From the NCBI GenBank assembly GCA_963726005.1, contig CAVSAT010000001.1, positions 434,001 through 498,000 on the forward strand: a DNA stretch of 64,000 nt, written 5' to 3'. Source of the DNA: Bog-473 sp963726005. GTDB taxonomy: Bacteria; Actinomycetota; Acidimicrobiia; Acidimicrobiales; RAAP-2. Below are positions 42,785 through 51,876 of the stretch, piece by piece. Both the position numbers and the translations under genes were made by a program. The notes under the pieces were generated by a model, which was not told where the DNA came from, ran no database searches, and saw only the letters and a list, made by a program, of their open reading frames with translations. Numbering within the stretch: position 1 is the first letter of the stretch; every line of letters begins with the position of its first letter.

Positions 42785-43255
42785 CTAGCTCGGCGCGGGC
42801 TGCTGACCGAACTCGCGGTGCTTCTCCTTCGCCTCTCGGTGGAGTCGTTCAATTCCTCTCGGTGCGGCGTCGCTGAGTGTGCCCGACGACGAAATGATGT
42901 CCGAGGTCTGCACCTTGACGAAGGCGGCCTGAGGTCGCGCTCGCAGCCGCAGTGTGCCTTCGAGGTCGTAGGGGTCGTCGCTCGGCCAGGCGCCGACGAC
43001 GCCTACCCGCTCAGCGAGCGACGCCTCCTCAAGCGACCAGACACTGAAGTCGCCGCCTGACAGGTACTGGTGCAGGGGTCCCTTGACGAAGCCAGCGTCG
43101 ACGAGCCGCTCCAACTCCACGGTGACGTCGGCCGGTCGATGCCGGTCGCTTCTGCGATGAGGCCGACAGTGACGACTGTCTTGAAGTCGCCGTGCTCGTG
43201 GCACGTACTCGAGGATCGGGATCGCCACCGAATACGACGTGTCCTCGACCAGCAA
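42785..43255 (-). CDS. Winged-helix-like protein with two compensating frameshifts
   Basis: Start TTG 43255 with GGAGG 5 bases upstream. The written frame gives VEDTSYSVAIPILEYV and later VTVELERLVDAGFVKG, but between them the sensible protein (HEHGDFKTVVTVGLIAEATG then IDRP) lies one frame over. One extra base at about 43200 and one missing base at about 43130 would explain it. The pattern resembles a MarR/PadR-like DNA-binding region. The second half is unassigned. Confidence 0.5.
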   Translation of the reverse strand: MLVEDTSYSVAIPILEYVPRARRLQDSRHCRPHRRSDRHRPADVTVELERLVDAGFVKGPLHQYLSGGDFSVWSLEEASLAERVGVVGAWPSDDPYDLEGTLRLRARPQAAFVKVQTSDIISSSGTLSDAAPRGIERLHREAKEKHREFGQQPAPS

Positions 43256-43272
43256 GACTCCCTCCGGCGCGT

Positions 43273-43290
43273 TGTGATCAGTTGTGATCA
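43273..43290 (+). promoter_or_regulatory. Tandem GTTGTGATCA boxes
   Basis: Two exact 10-bp copies in tandem (43271-43290), just outside the left tRNA repeat. Confidence 0.45.
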
Positions 43291-43360
43291 AACAGCCGGA
43301 TTCGGAGATTCGTCGCTGGACTCGCTGTCACTCTGACCAGCGAGAACATCTCGAATCGGC

Positions 43361-43383
43361 CGTGCCCGGAGCGGGACTCGAAC
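43361..43383 (-). repeat. Left attachment-site repeat (tRNA-Leu 3' end)
   Basis: 23 bases identical to 51943-51965, covering the acceptor strand and T-arm up to the T-loop of tRNA-Leu(CAA). Identity stops inside the T-loop, the usual crossover zone of tyrosine integrases. Confidence 0.7.
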
Positions 43384-43500
43384 TCCCGTCGGGTACATGT
43401 TGCCGTGTGCGCTTGAATCCGGTTCTTCCTGGTCGTCAGGCGTTTCCGAAAGGCGCCATGGACCCGCGTGGTTCCTAATCCGGGTCGGTTATGCGGAGTC

Positions 43501-43520
43501 TGTGACCACGGTTGTGACCA
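43501..43520 (+). promoter_or_regulatory. TGTGACCA box pair inside left end of island
   Basis: 43501-43508 and 43513-43520, about 120 bp inside the left repeat. Candidate integrase arm sites, mirrored by the pair at 51877. Confidence 0.4.
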
Positions 43521-43523
43521 CGA

Positions 43524-43907
43524 TCACGCCGCACCCCGTCGCAACACCCGCAGACCTCGGCCGCCCAGGCCGCCCCAGATCCCGCTGTAGGTCGTGCTGG
43601 CAGCCAGAGCGGCGCTGAGGCAATCCTTACGGACCGCGCAGCCCTCGCAGATGGCCCGCGCCGCCTCGGTCGACCCACCGTGCCCCGGGAAGAACGCGTC
43701 GGTCCCCATTCCTAAACAGGCGGCCCGGGCGTGCCACTCGGGGCGGTTGAAGAGTTGGGCGAGGAGGGCCGCGGGGTCCGGTTCGCCGCCGGCCATCAGC
43801 CACTCGAGCGTCCGGTGCCGTGAGGCGTCAGCGTAGGCCCGGGCCGCCTTGAGCTCGGTCAGGATTGGCTCTTGGCGGGGTCCCTCGTCGTCGGCCTGGT
43901 CGTCCAC
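43524..43907 (-). CDS. WhiB-family iron-sulfur regulator
   Basis: 127 residues from GTG 43907. Four cysteines in the order C-x(n)-C-x2-C-x5-C: ARAACLGMGTDAFFPG, then AICEGCAVRKDCLSAAL, followed by the GIWGG turn and basic LGGRGLRVLRR tail. WhiB proteins bind a 4Fe-4S cluster and sigma factor and occur in Actinomycetota and their phages. TATCGT lies 9 nt upstream. First gene inside the left end of the tRNA-Leu island. Confidence 0.85.
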   Translation of the reverse strand: MDDQADDEGPRQEPILTELKAARAYADASRHRTLEWLMAGGEPDPAALLAQLFNRPEWHARAACLGMGTDAFFPGHGGSTEAARAICEGCAVRKDCLSAALAASTTYSGIWGGLGGRGLRVLRRGAA

Positions 43908-43992
43908 CGAGCTGCCACGATACGGCGAGGGTGCGCGACGCGGTCGGATGGGTGAGCGGAGACGTAACCCTTCTCTCGGTTGGAATCGTTCT

Positions 43993-44295
43993 CTAACCCG
44001 TCGTCGCTCCGTCCACATCGCTCTGGGTCACCCGAATCGTTCGTGGCCAGCCCTGGGCAGTTGAGAGCCGGACCCAGTAGACGTCCCCATCGAAGGAGAT
44101 CCATGAAACCGAAGGAGCAGCTCCCTCCGGTCCGGCATCAGCGATACGACCGGGAACGGACCTTGACTTGAGTCGATAGCCGCGAATCGGCTGGTTGACT
44201 TCAGCGGTACACGTAACTCCAGCGCCCCGAGCCCGCCAAGACAACTTCCTCAATTTCTTCAGGGGCCTTACTTCGTTTCGGCTGGGTCCAGCCAT
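43993..44295 (-). CDS. Hypothetical protein, low confidence
   Basis: 100 residues; the C-terminal part VSWISFDGDVYWVRLSTAQG looks like a beta-hairpin domain, the rest is basic and uninformative. No promoter or Shine-Dalgarno evident. Confidence 0.3.
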   Translation of the reverse strand: MAGPSRNEVRPLKKLRKLSWRARGAGVTCTAEVNQPIRGYRLKSRSVPGRIADAGPEGAAPSVSWISFDGDVYWVRLSTAQGWPRTIRVTQSDVDGATTG

Positions 44296-44820
44296 TGCTC
44301 CTCGCCATCCATCCCTACGCCACTTGCCGCCCGCATTCGCCCGGCGCTCGACGTCGTCAGTTGTTGTCCGGACGTTGTGACGATCAGTCCGGTCGGCTCT
44401 ATTGCAACGTGGAGTGCACCGTCAATGTCGTGACTGTGAGGAGCGGTGACTCACGGGGCACGCACGCACTCTGTGGTAGTCATCGCCTCTCGCTTGCCAT
44501 TGGGTTTTCGGCTTGATTGAGTGCCGAGTTGAGGGGACGTGTTCGTTCTGGGATTGCCACCGCGGCGGTAACAATCGGCAGACCGGCGACCGCCTTGTCA
44601 TACGCCGCCAGCTGCGCTACGCGCTGCCGCGTTAGCGTCACGAAGCCTTGATCCGCACACCAGGCCGCGGCGCTGTATCAGCGCTGGGCTGGCGGACCTC
44701 CGTACTAAGTCACCACAGGACCGGGGTTTCGCCATCCGGTCGGCGGGGTGAGGTGACCGGCCCAGCCCGCCTCCGCTTCTGGGTTGGGCCGCGAGCTGAG
44801 TGCGTCTACCTTCGCGCACG
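44296..44820. other. No gene seen
   Basis: About 525 bases of island DNA without a convincing frame; ends with the promoter of the Cys/His mini-protein (TACCTT 44807-44812). Confidence 0.4.
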
Positions 44821-45054
44821 GTGAGCCCGATGCCCGAGCCTGGCGACCGTCACCCGGGCTTCATCGTCAAGCCGATGAGGTGCTGGGCCATGGTCTACTC
44901 GAAGCAGTTACAGGCGGCACACTGTTACGAGACGCCCTCGTGGACAGGCAGCTGGTTCTCGCCGAAGGGCGATCGCTGGTGGCGGGTATGGGCCTGCCGG
45001 GATCACCTCGAGGGACTGACAGGGTTGAGGGAGTTCGGGCGCGCACGCGGATAG
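44821..45054 (+). CDS. Cys/His mini-protein, copy A
   Basis: 77 residues: VSPMPEPGDRHPGFIVKPMR then CWAMVYSKQLQAAHC and WACRDHLEGLTGLREFG. C...HC...C.DH is a plausible zinc site. About 70% of positions match copy B at 46586. TACCTT ends 8 nt before GTG. Function unknown. Confidence 0.65.
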   Translation: MSPMPEPGDRHPGFIVKPMRCWAMVYSKQLQAAHCYETPSWTGSWFSPKGDRWWRVWACRDHLEGLTGLREFGRARG

Positions 45055-45534
45055 CGCCTCCCCTCAACTCACCGTTCCGTCAATTAACAGCGCCGACGGA
45101 CGCCTTCGCCTCAAGTTCAGATGATCCGCATCCGAACCGGTATGTGGCAATCCGACGCGTGCGCCTGCCGACTGCTCAGGTAAGAGTGGAGGGTATTGGG
45201 ATCTGACCCGAGCAGTCGACGGGCGCACGTTGCCAAGAGCCCAGCGCTTAACACCGTATCGACAACTTTCGGAGCGGCTTTAGAGCGGTTTCGGCTCCAT
45301 CCTGAGCGTGCGACAGCCGTCCGCCTCATCAAGCATGGCGGACTCTGCGTGGTCGTTTCGCGCCCCGGCCCAACTCCAACTTGCAATCACCCGATTGGGT
45401 GATTTTCAGGGCCGTGCCCAACGACTAGGTTGCCCCTGCGGGCGGTGCTACCGGCGTCCGATCTCGGGGCTAGTGGCCATCTCCACCTCCTTCGGGGTCA
45501 CTTCGCGTCACCCTCGCCTACGCTGCGTCGTCAA
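45055..45534. other. Non-coding except a small hairpin
   Basis: No gene seen. Contains the terminator-like hairpin at 45385-45406 and probably the original clpX upstream region copied with the fragment at 45535. Confidence 0.35.
45385..45406 (+). terminator. 8-bp hairpin with T-tract
   Basis: AATCACCC, GATT, GGGTGATT, then TT. Confidence 0.45.
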
Positions 45535-45633
45535 ATGGCGAAACCGAAGTGCTCGTTCTGCGGGAAGACCCAGGACGACGTGGGCCTCATAGGCGGCCCC
45601 AAAGAGGTGTTCATCTGCGACGAATGCGTCTAG
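45535..45633 (+). CDS. Orphan ClpX zinc-binding domain (32 residues)
   Basis: MAKPKCSFCGKTQDDVGLIG, then KEVFICDECV, is the C4 zinc finger that starts ClpX, with all four Cys present. Normal ClpX continues E-L-C-A-D-I; here the next codon is TAG, after which MCADIF is still readable before similarity ends. It is either a truncated clpX copy carried by the island or a free adaptor-like domain. TACGCT lies 10 nt upstream. Confidence 0.6.
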   Translation: MAKPKCSFCGKTQDDVGLIGGPKEVFICDECV

Positions 45634-45801
45634 ATGTGCGCGGACATCTTCTGGCCCGACCTCGACTTCCCGTGGTCTTTTTCCAGCAGACAAGATCGGT
45701 AGGGCCTCGCTTCGGCAAGGTTGGTTCGCGTGGTGGGGATGGCCGTTACCCCTAGCCCCTAACGGCACAACGGGGGGTGCTCTCGAATTGCTGACTGGAC
45801 A

Positions 45802-46065
45802 TCAGCCTCCGTAATTACTGGCAATCTGCTGAAGTATGAGCCCAGGATCGCGTCCGCTGAGTTTGCTGAGTTCTGCGAGGAGGACCTGTCCAAGCTTTGC
45901 TAGACCCAACGACTGCTCGATGACCGACTCAGGACCTTCGTCTATCGCTTCATGCAATACAGTCCAGACGAGTTCCTCAGGAGCAACACCTGGCTTTGCC
46001 TCAAGCCAAGCGGTCATAACAGCAATCCCTCTCGGGAGTTCCTTCATTAGATCGTTGCTCTCCAT
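45802..46065 (-). CDS. Small helical protein, function unknown
   Basis: 87 residues (MESNDLMKELPRGIAVMTAW), mostly helical, no motif. Downstream partner of the membrane protein 46070-46516, with 4 bases between them. Confidence 0.5.
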   Translation of the reverse strand: MESNDLMKELPRGIAVMTAWLEAKPGVAPEELVWTVLHEAIDEGPESVIEQSLGLAKLGQVLLAELSKLSGRDPGLILQQIASNYGG

Positions 46066-46069
46066 GTGG

Positions 46070-46516
46070 TCAGCCTCCCGGAGCTAAGGACAGTTGAGAC
46101 GGTGATGAGACAACGATCTGTGGATGCCCGTCGTATTTCGAGATGGTCCCCGTCACGTCTACGGTGCGGCCTTCGAACTCCTGTGCAGGGTCAGGCTGAA
46201 ATTCTGACAGGTACTCACTGAAAACGACCACCACGAATCCACTCGTGTAGTCCTGTAGCGGGTCTAGGAACTCGTCCCCTTGACTGTCAGAGCCGGTATA
46301 GCTGACGTGGAACCTGACTGTTGTTGTGTTCCCAATGTGGTCCCAGGTCTGTCCGGCGGTGAGGTGCGATTGCTGATGCGTCGTCGGAACCGTTGGTTCA
46401 GTGCGAACCGCTTCACCGGCTGGGCTGTGGCTGTAGAGATAGAGCCCCACCATCGTTGCGGCGAAGAAACCCAGCGATCCGATCAGCCACGGCCACGGAT
46501 GGTCCTTCACGGCCAT
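46070..46516 (-). CDS. Membrane-anchored OB-fold-like protein
   Basis: 148 residues: N-terminal span (PWLIGSLGFFAATMVGLYLY), linker, then a beta-rich domain: AGQTWDHIGNTTTVRFHVSY, GFVVVVFSEYL, EGRTVDVTGTISKYDGHPQI. The G-x-x-V-x-V-T-G-x-I-x-x-Y-x-G-x-P-Q-I pattern is that of OB-fold modules found in exported nucleases. No catalytic residues. Confidence 0.6.
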   Translation of the reverse strand: MAVKDHPWPWLIGSLGFFAATMVGLYLYSHSPAGEAVRTEPTVPTTHQQSHLTAGQTWDHIGNTTTVRFHVSYTGSDSQGDEFLDPLQDYTSGFVVVVFSEYLSEFQPDPAQEFEGRTVDVTGTISKYDGHPQIVVSSPSQLSLAPGG

Positions 46517-46573
46517 AGGTGAAGACGGTACTCCTCGTCAAGCTGAAGAGCGGCTCCGCGAGTGAAGTGCGTC

Positions 46574-46579
46574 TACCCT
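46574..46579 (+). promoter_or_regulatory. -10 box (TACCCT) of Cys/His mini-protein copy B
   Basis: 6-nt spacing to GTG 46586. Confidence 0.5.
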
Positions 46580-46585
46580 CGCCCC

Positions 46586-46816
46586 GTGAGCCCGATGCCC
46601 GAACCCGGCGACCGTCACCCCGGCTTCATCGTCGAGCCGATGCGCTGCTGGGCGATGGTGTACGACGGCACGATGCAGGCCGACCATTGCGCGGAGCGGC
46701 CGAACTGGACCGGGCGCTGGTTCACGTCGAAGGGTGACCGCTGGTTCCGGGTGTGGGCCTGCGCCGATCATCTCGAGGGGCTGACGGGACTACGGGAGTT
46801 CGGTCGGCGGCGGTAG
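46586..46816 (+). CDS. Cys/His mini-protein, copy B
   Basis: 76 residues. Same pattern as copy A: CWAMVYDGTMQADHC, WTGRWFTSKGDRWFRVWACA, DHLEGLTGLREFG. Conserved Cys, His and Trp suggest a small zinc-stabilised domain. A broken third start remains at 29774. Confidence 0.65.
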   Translation: MSPMPEPGDRHPGFIVEPMRCWAMVYDGTMQADHCAERPNWTGRWFTSKGDRWFRVWACADHLEGLTGLREFGRRR

Positions 46817-46827
46817 TTAAAACTCGC

Positions 46828-47188
46828 CTACCACGCCTCGAGCGTCCTCGCATCGATTCTGACAACCGCGGCGAGGTTTTCGATGCGGCTCCTCACCGCC
46901 TCGGTGTTCGACTGGGGGTCCGTCGCGACTCGTTGAGCCGTCAGGCGCGACCTCTGCGCAGTTGTTCAGCATCCTTGCCATCTGCACCCCAAGCCCGGGG
47001 TCAGGGCACGGGTTCGCCGCCAACCACGCCGTTGCGACCCTTGTCGCCGCCGAGAGCTCGTCGGCAGCGGCGAGCATGGTGACGTCGTTCAGCCGCAGAG
47101 AGACCGACAACCGGCGTTCGGCGCCAACGACGAATCCGAGGACCTCGCGTCCTCGTGTGCGCCACGATGCCGTCGTTTCCGGGCTCAT
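46828..47188 (-). CDS. Hypothetical protein, frameshifted near C-terminus
   Basis: From ATG 47188: RLNDVTMLAAADELSAATRV and ATAWLAANPCPDPGLG in one frame. After CAEVA the continuation LTAQRVATDPQSNTEAVRSR and IENLAAVVRIDARTLEAW is in the next frame, implying one extra C at about 46945. About 119 residues, helical; no function recognised. Confidence 0.5.
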
Positions 47189-47784
47189 ACCAAGAGGGCG
47201 GGCGGGACCGGAGTCCTTAACTTGCGGCACTTTTCCCGCCTCACCGGTCTCGCCCTGCAGCGATTCTGGCAACACACAACTGTGTCCCAATAGAGCCGTT
47301 CGGATGTACCGATTCACAACAAATGGACAACGCGGGTAGCGCGGATCGGGGCCCCCTGCGGCTGCTCACCCGCGTCGCTCCCTTGATCTGGTGAACGTGC
47401 ACGCCGGGTTTCGCCAAGGCCCCTCGCAGCGTGCCCGGTGGACCTGCCACTGGCCAGGATTCCGCCTTCCCCGCAGCGTGGCCAGCCAGCGAGACGACCC
47501 CCGGCCCGGCGTAGACCCGGCTTATCGGACCGGGGGTCGCCCTTTGTATCGACAATCCCTGTCTCGAGTTGAGCGTCCGTTGTTTCGCCGTGCAGCCCTA
47601 GAACGCACGTGGGTGGCGAGGACCTGAACGCGTATCTATCGTTTGGACGATCTCAATCGCTCGGCCATCTGTTCGACCGGAAGAACCGGCGTCTGGACCA
47701 CGCTCGAAGCGGGTCAAACGTCGCGCCTCTCTTTGGGTCTCGCATTCCGTCGGCCTCATTGCTGGAACTGGGTTTGTCGTTGGC
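47189..47784. other. Mostly non-coding
   Basis: Contains the terminator hairpin at 47495-47539 and the diverged upstream half of the duplicated membrane-protein unit. Confidence 0.35.
47495..47539. terminator. 10-bp hairpin with long loop
   Basis: CGACCCCCGG and CCGGGGGTCG separated by 25 bases, then CCCTTTGT. Related to the hairpin at 29530. Confidence 0.45.
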
Positions 47785-47985
47785 TTGGTCTTCGGATTGG
47801 TCCTCTGGTATCGGGACTCCAAAGATGGCGCCGGAGGGGCCGGACAGTTCATCTCCGACGTTGTCGGCTTTGGATTCGTCGTTGGCGCTTTTCTCGTAAT
47901 GGTGCTGCTCGTCATCATCGGCGCATGGATCGGACGCGATCCCAGAAAACGATCACTCCATGGGATTCGAAGGAGACACGGTTGA
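47785..47985 (+). CDS. Small membrane protein, paralogue of 28830-29030
   Basis: 66 residues from TTG 47785; hydrophobic segments VFGLVLWY and VGAFLVMVLLVIIGAW, basic tail RDPRKRSLHG. Similarity with the other copy also covers about 150 bases upstream. Start uncertain as for its paralogue. Confidence 0.4.
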   Translation: MVFGLVLWYRDSKDGAGGAGQFISDVVGFGFVVGAFLVMVLLVIIGAWIGRDPRKRSLHGIRRRHG

Positions 47986-48121
47986 AGGGGAAGAGGCGGA
48001 AATACGTCCCCCTAACCTGATGCGTTTAGGGGTGCCACCTATCGGCACATCGGGGCTACCCCCTGCCCCCGTCCGCCGGAATAGCGGCATAAACCTTGAC
48101 AGGGATTCACCCGGCAGCGCA

Positions 48122-48149
48122 AGAGGTTCGAGACCTCTAGGGCCCACCA
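48122..48149 (+). repeat. tRNA 3'-end remnant with encoded CCA
   Basis: AGAGGTTCGAGACCTCT (T-arm) then AGGGCCC, A and CCA. No matching 5' acceptor (GGGCCCT) lies in the preceding 90 bases. Confidence 0.6.
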
Positions 48150-48183
48150 TAGAAATCCAGATCAGAGATGCCATACTCCACAC

Positions 48184-48675
48184 ATGACCCGATGGGTGAG
48201 TAGCGGCATCATCGTTGTCTTGGCAGCCGTTCTTAGTAGCTGCACCACTGTCGTTAAAGTGCCCGTCACAGCGACCTCAACGTCACACTCAACAACTGTG
48301 ACGACGGGGACCGCTCTAGAAGTGACCGTCGTGGCTCACATACCGGACGAATCAGGCCCCGAACCGCCCCCGGTCGTAGCGCCGAACACCCCATGTTCTT
48401 TCGCCTTGAGCGATGACAATGTCACGGTTTACGGACCGGACGACAGTGTCCTAGCGTCCGCCAGTTTCCCAATGGGGAATTTGCTGTTTCCGGGAAATAC
48501 TGGCTTCACCTCTCCATACCAATGCACGAGCGAGGTAAAGGTGTCACTTCCGTACCAAGCGGACTACACCTTCACCATGTCGGACGGATGGAACACGCCG
48601 AAGTTGAGTGTCAATTATCTGGAAACGGATGGAGGGATCGCACCTATCGACGATCCCAACGGAATACCCGGGTAA
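48184..48675 (+). CDS. Lipoprotein, function unknown
   Basis: 163 residues. Signal helix SSGIIVVLAAVLSSC with lipobox Cys, Thr/Ser-rich linker, then a beta-rich domain with two Cys (TPCSFALSDDNVTVYGPDDS, FTSPYQCTSEVKVSLPYQAD). CATACT ends 6 nt before ATG. Confidence 0.6.
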   Translation: MTRWVSSGIIVVLAAVLSSCTTVVKVPVTATSTSHSTTVTTGTALEVTVVAHIPDESGPEPPPVVAPNTPCSFALSDDNVTVYGPDDSVLASASFPMGNLLFPGNTGFTSPYQCTSEVKVSLPYQADYTFTMSDGWNTPKLSVNYLETDGGIAPIDDPNGIPG

Positions 48676-48696
48676 GGATTGAAGCCCGGCGTCTGT

Positions 48697-50190
48697 CCCA
48701 GTACGCCGTTCATGAAGGGGTGGGCCGTGTCAAGAGCGTTTGTCCGGAAGGTTGTTCCTGAACCCCATGGCGGCGTCCTAAACGAGGACGCGCGCCGACG
48801 AGGCGCCGGGGTCAACGTCGGGCGATGCCCGCCGAAGGCTTGGCGTTGACGCCGGCGGCGAGTGGCGCATCCTGCTCGAGGACGCCGCTATGTGGTGCTG
48901 CGAGTTCCCATCACTGCTCGGGGGGTTCTGTCACGCTCCCGTGGGCAGCCAGCCATTCATTCGTCGATCTCCGCACATGATGGGGTTCGGCCACGTCCCG
49001 ACGGGCTCAATCAGAAACAACGGCCACACCGGAGTCGGTGGGTCACGGCGTACGTCGAGCTCGCGTCGGTCCGTGGCCGAGACTCAGGCGGCGGATTCCA
49101 GGCATCGGACCTCCCCGTCTCGCATCGCGTAGAAGACGAGGGTGAGCAGCTTTCGGGCGACGGCCACGCGGGCTTTGTACTTGCCGGCGTGCTCGGCGAT
49201 GCGTGTGTAGTCGGCGCGCAGCTTCTCGTTGCCCTTGGCCCGGTAGTTCCCCACGGCCTCGATGGCCGCCCAGCGCACCAGCGGTGAGCCCTGCTTGGTG
49301 ATCGCCCCGCGGGGGACCACCTCGTCGGACTCGCGGTGCTTGGGGGTGAGGCCGGCCCAGCTGCAGAGCTTCTTGGCCGAATCGAAGCGGCTGACGTCGC
49401 CGATCTCGGCCGCGAAGATGGCTGCGATGACCTTGCCCACCCCGGGCAAGGTGAGCAGGGCCCGATAGCCGGGGTCGGCCTTGAGCTCGGCGTGGATGTG
49501 CGCGTCGAGCTCGGCGATGGCCCGCTCGTAGACATCGAGCAGGTTGCGCAGAGAGTCGAGACGCATGGCGTAGGCCTCGGGCAGTTCGAGGAGGTCGAGC
49601 TGGGCCTGACCGGTCGGGCCCCAGAGCTCGCCGACGACGGGGAGGATCCCGTTCTTGGCCATGACCCCGTGGATCTGGGCCTTGGCACTGGTCCGGTGCC
49701 GGATGAGCGAGTAGCGGTAGCGCACGAGCTCGCGCAGCTCTCGGACCTCTGGCGGTGCGATCCAGCCCTCGGCCAGGCGCCCCAGGCGCAACATGGCGGC
49801 CAGGTCTTGGGCGTCGCGCACGTCGTTCTTGACGCGTCGATTCCCCAGTTGTTGCCGAGCGCGTGGGCGAGGTGCACGTGGGCGCCGAGCTCTTGGAGCT
49901 GATCGGCCGCCCAGTACCAGCCATAGGTGGATTCGAGGACCACCTCGGGCTCGGGCCCAGCGGCGGCCATGGCCTGGGCGAGTTCGAAGGGCTGGCTGAC
50001 GAAGCGCTCGGTGCCGAGCACCTCGCCGTCTTCTGCCATCCGAACGATGGTGTACTGCGTCTGTGCAGGTCGATTCCGACGTACTGTCCCATAGGGGCCT
50101 CCTCCTCTTTCGAGGTTTTCTTTTGCAAGACCGAGCATGCTCGGATCTCACGAGGGGCGGAGGCCCCGCCCCTTCATCGCATCAGGACGG
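48697..50190 (-). mobile_element. IS110-type insertion sequence, inverted second copy
   Basis: Nearly identical to 36293-37787 in opposite orientation. The transposase is broken by two 1-base deletions. The right flank (as read) again continues as GGCGTACTGGGACA, the right half of the palindromic repeat. Confidence 0.8.
49084..50092 (-). pseudogene. IS110-family transposase, two frameshifts
   Basis: Compared with the intact copy, one C is lost near 50064 (AGTACACC for AGTACCACC) and one base near 49851 in the GNNWG region, where the surrounding sequence also differs. The rest, from KNDVRDAQDLAAM onward, is intact. Not expected to make active protein. Confidence 0.8.
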
Positions 50191-50434
50191 TGGCGCCGAC
50201 GGAGATCGCCCTGGTGGTGAGCGTCGTGGCCTGGGTTCGGCGGGGTCGTTCGCGTAACCGTCACGCGTGGTTCACAGAGACGCAGACATCGACATGCGCT
50301 CTTAACGCCCCGCACAGTCACGGCACAGGAGGCACACTTACGCTCCGTCCAGCGAACCGATCGGCGCCCGTTTCCCCTTGACCCCCAAGGATGCGCCGAC
50401 GGAATCGTTAAGGGACATGCCTGCCCTGCGAACG

Positions 50435-50462
50435 CGACCCCGCCTCGGTCACGGCGGGGTCG
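50435..50462. terminator. 10-bp hairpin followed by TTT
   Basis: CGACCCCGCC, eight-base loop, GGCGGGGTCG, TTTCG. Confidence 0.55.
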
Positions 50463-50559
50463 TTTCGCGTCTGTAGGTCGGCTGGGGCGCGGGCTGCACG
50501 AGGCTCGGACGGACCCCGGAACTTGGCCGAAAGGAGGGAAACCATTACCGCGCCCGACT

Positions 50560-50840
50560 GAGAACTGTCGTCGCGCACGCCACTTGCGGTCGAGGCGACG
50601 CCAGCGGGCGATCTCGCCTCGCTCTCTGTGGACGTCGAGACTGCATGGGTACGACTTCATCAGCTGGACGTAGAGGGCGCCCTGCTCGGCGTAGCCAGCC
50701 GCGGCGATCTTCGATGACCTCGCACCTGATTCGATGGTGCGGTTGAGGTTCGCCGCGGCCGTCGTGATCTCGCGGATACCGGTGAGGACGCCGTCCTTGC
50801 CGATGAGGAGCAGGCGGGCCGACGTTACTTTCCGCGGCCA
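50560..50840 (-). pseudogene. Remnant of an unknown (possibly phage or ICE) gene
   Basis: LLLIGKDGVLTGIREITTAA, then LNRTIESGARSSKIAAAGYA and MKSYPCSLDVHRERGE are consistent protein in one frame, but the frame is closed upstream by TGA without a start codon. Confidence 0.35.
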
Positions 50841-51079
50841 CTTAGGTCAGCTCACCTTGCGGATCGAGCTGTGCCGGTGCCCAACCGCCCCCGAAGAGTT
50901 AGGAGAGGGCGGCTGGCACCGGCGGGAGCAGCCATCTGCGACGCCCTTGGCGGGAAGGGCAGCGCCGTTGGCTGACGTGGACCGCGGCGTCGCACCGAGG
51001 AGGAGGTAAACCCCGCGAACGACACGGCCCAGAGCATGGGCTCAGCGCGGACAGACCATCGCGGCGAGACTTGCAAGTT

Positions 51080-51375
51080 CCTGCAGGCTCGCGTGCTCCG
51101 GGCCCGCTCTTCGGCCGCATTGGCCCGTTCCAGCATGGTTTCGGCCGACTCATATACGAACCGCTCGCGGGCGGCCTCGGCGAGGGTGCGCTCGGGCGCG
51201 GCGTCTTAGCCTTCGGTGCGGAAGTTGTGGCAGCCTCGCGAAGTGCTCTGGGCATCGCTCTCGGTGATGTTGAAGCGGCGAGCGACGGCGGTTGCGGACG
51301 GATTCGGCACACCGGGCAGCTCACCTCGGAAAGTCCGGGTGATCTCGTGCACCTCGTTGCGGAGAGAGCTGTTGC
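51080..51375 (-). pseudogene. Remnant of an unknown gene
   Basis: HEITRTFRGELPGVPNPSAT, AVARRFNITESDAQ (HTH-like) and, after a stop codon, RTLAEAARERFVYESAETML in the same frame. Decayed coding sequence. Confidence 0.3.
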
Positions 51376-51876
51376 ATGGTCTTTGGCATGGGTGGTTTTT
51401 TCCTTTTCGATCAGGCGATTCTGGACGGGATCTCTCCGGCAGCCTGGGCCAGGTGGCGAAGTGCCTCGACGGTCTGCTGAGGCGCGCCGAGCGCTCGCAG
51501 CACGGGCACTAAGAGGGCGGCCAGGTGGCGGTCGGCGTGACAGTCTCCGAGGGACATGGCGTCGACCGTCGGTGCCGGCATGTACATGCCCGCTTTTACG
51601 CGGGGAGGTACCGCTGAGACCGGCCACCGTTGTCACCCGGTGCCGGGCATCGCTGGCGTAGGCTGTCATAGCTCGTGGCCGCATTCAGAACGTGCAGCAG
51701 GCTTTCCGACGCGGCATCTAGCGCCTGCAGCAGCGGCGCCCCCCGAGCGCCGCTGTTGTTGCGTCGTGGCGTGCTGGGTTAGCCCGTAGATGAGACCCGC
51801 TACTGCGAAGCCGGCAATCAGAAGAAGGTCGCTCAACCAGGCTGCGTCCCACCACGGGGCCGTCGCCAACATCACT

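Noticed and set aside
47953..48183. Minus-strand ORF containing VGPRGLEPLALPGES
   Set aside because: This string arises from translating across the tRNA T-arm remnant at 48122-48149, a common artefact.
51071..51661. 196-codon plus-strand ORF near the right island end as a possible integrase
   Set aside because: No tyrosine or serine recombinase motif; the opposite strand carries the more protein-like, decayed frame.
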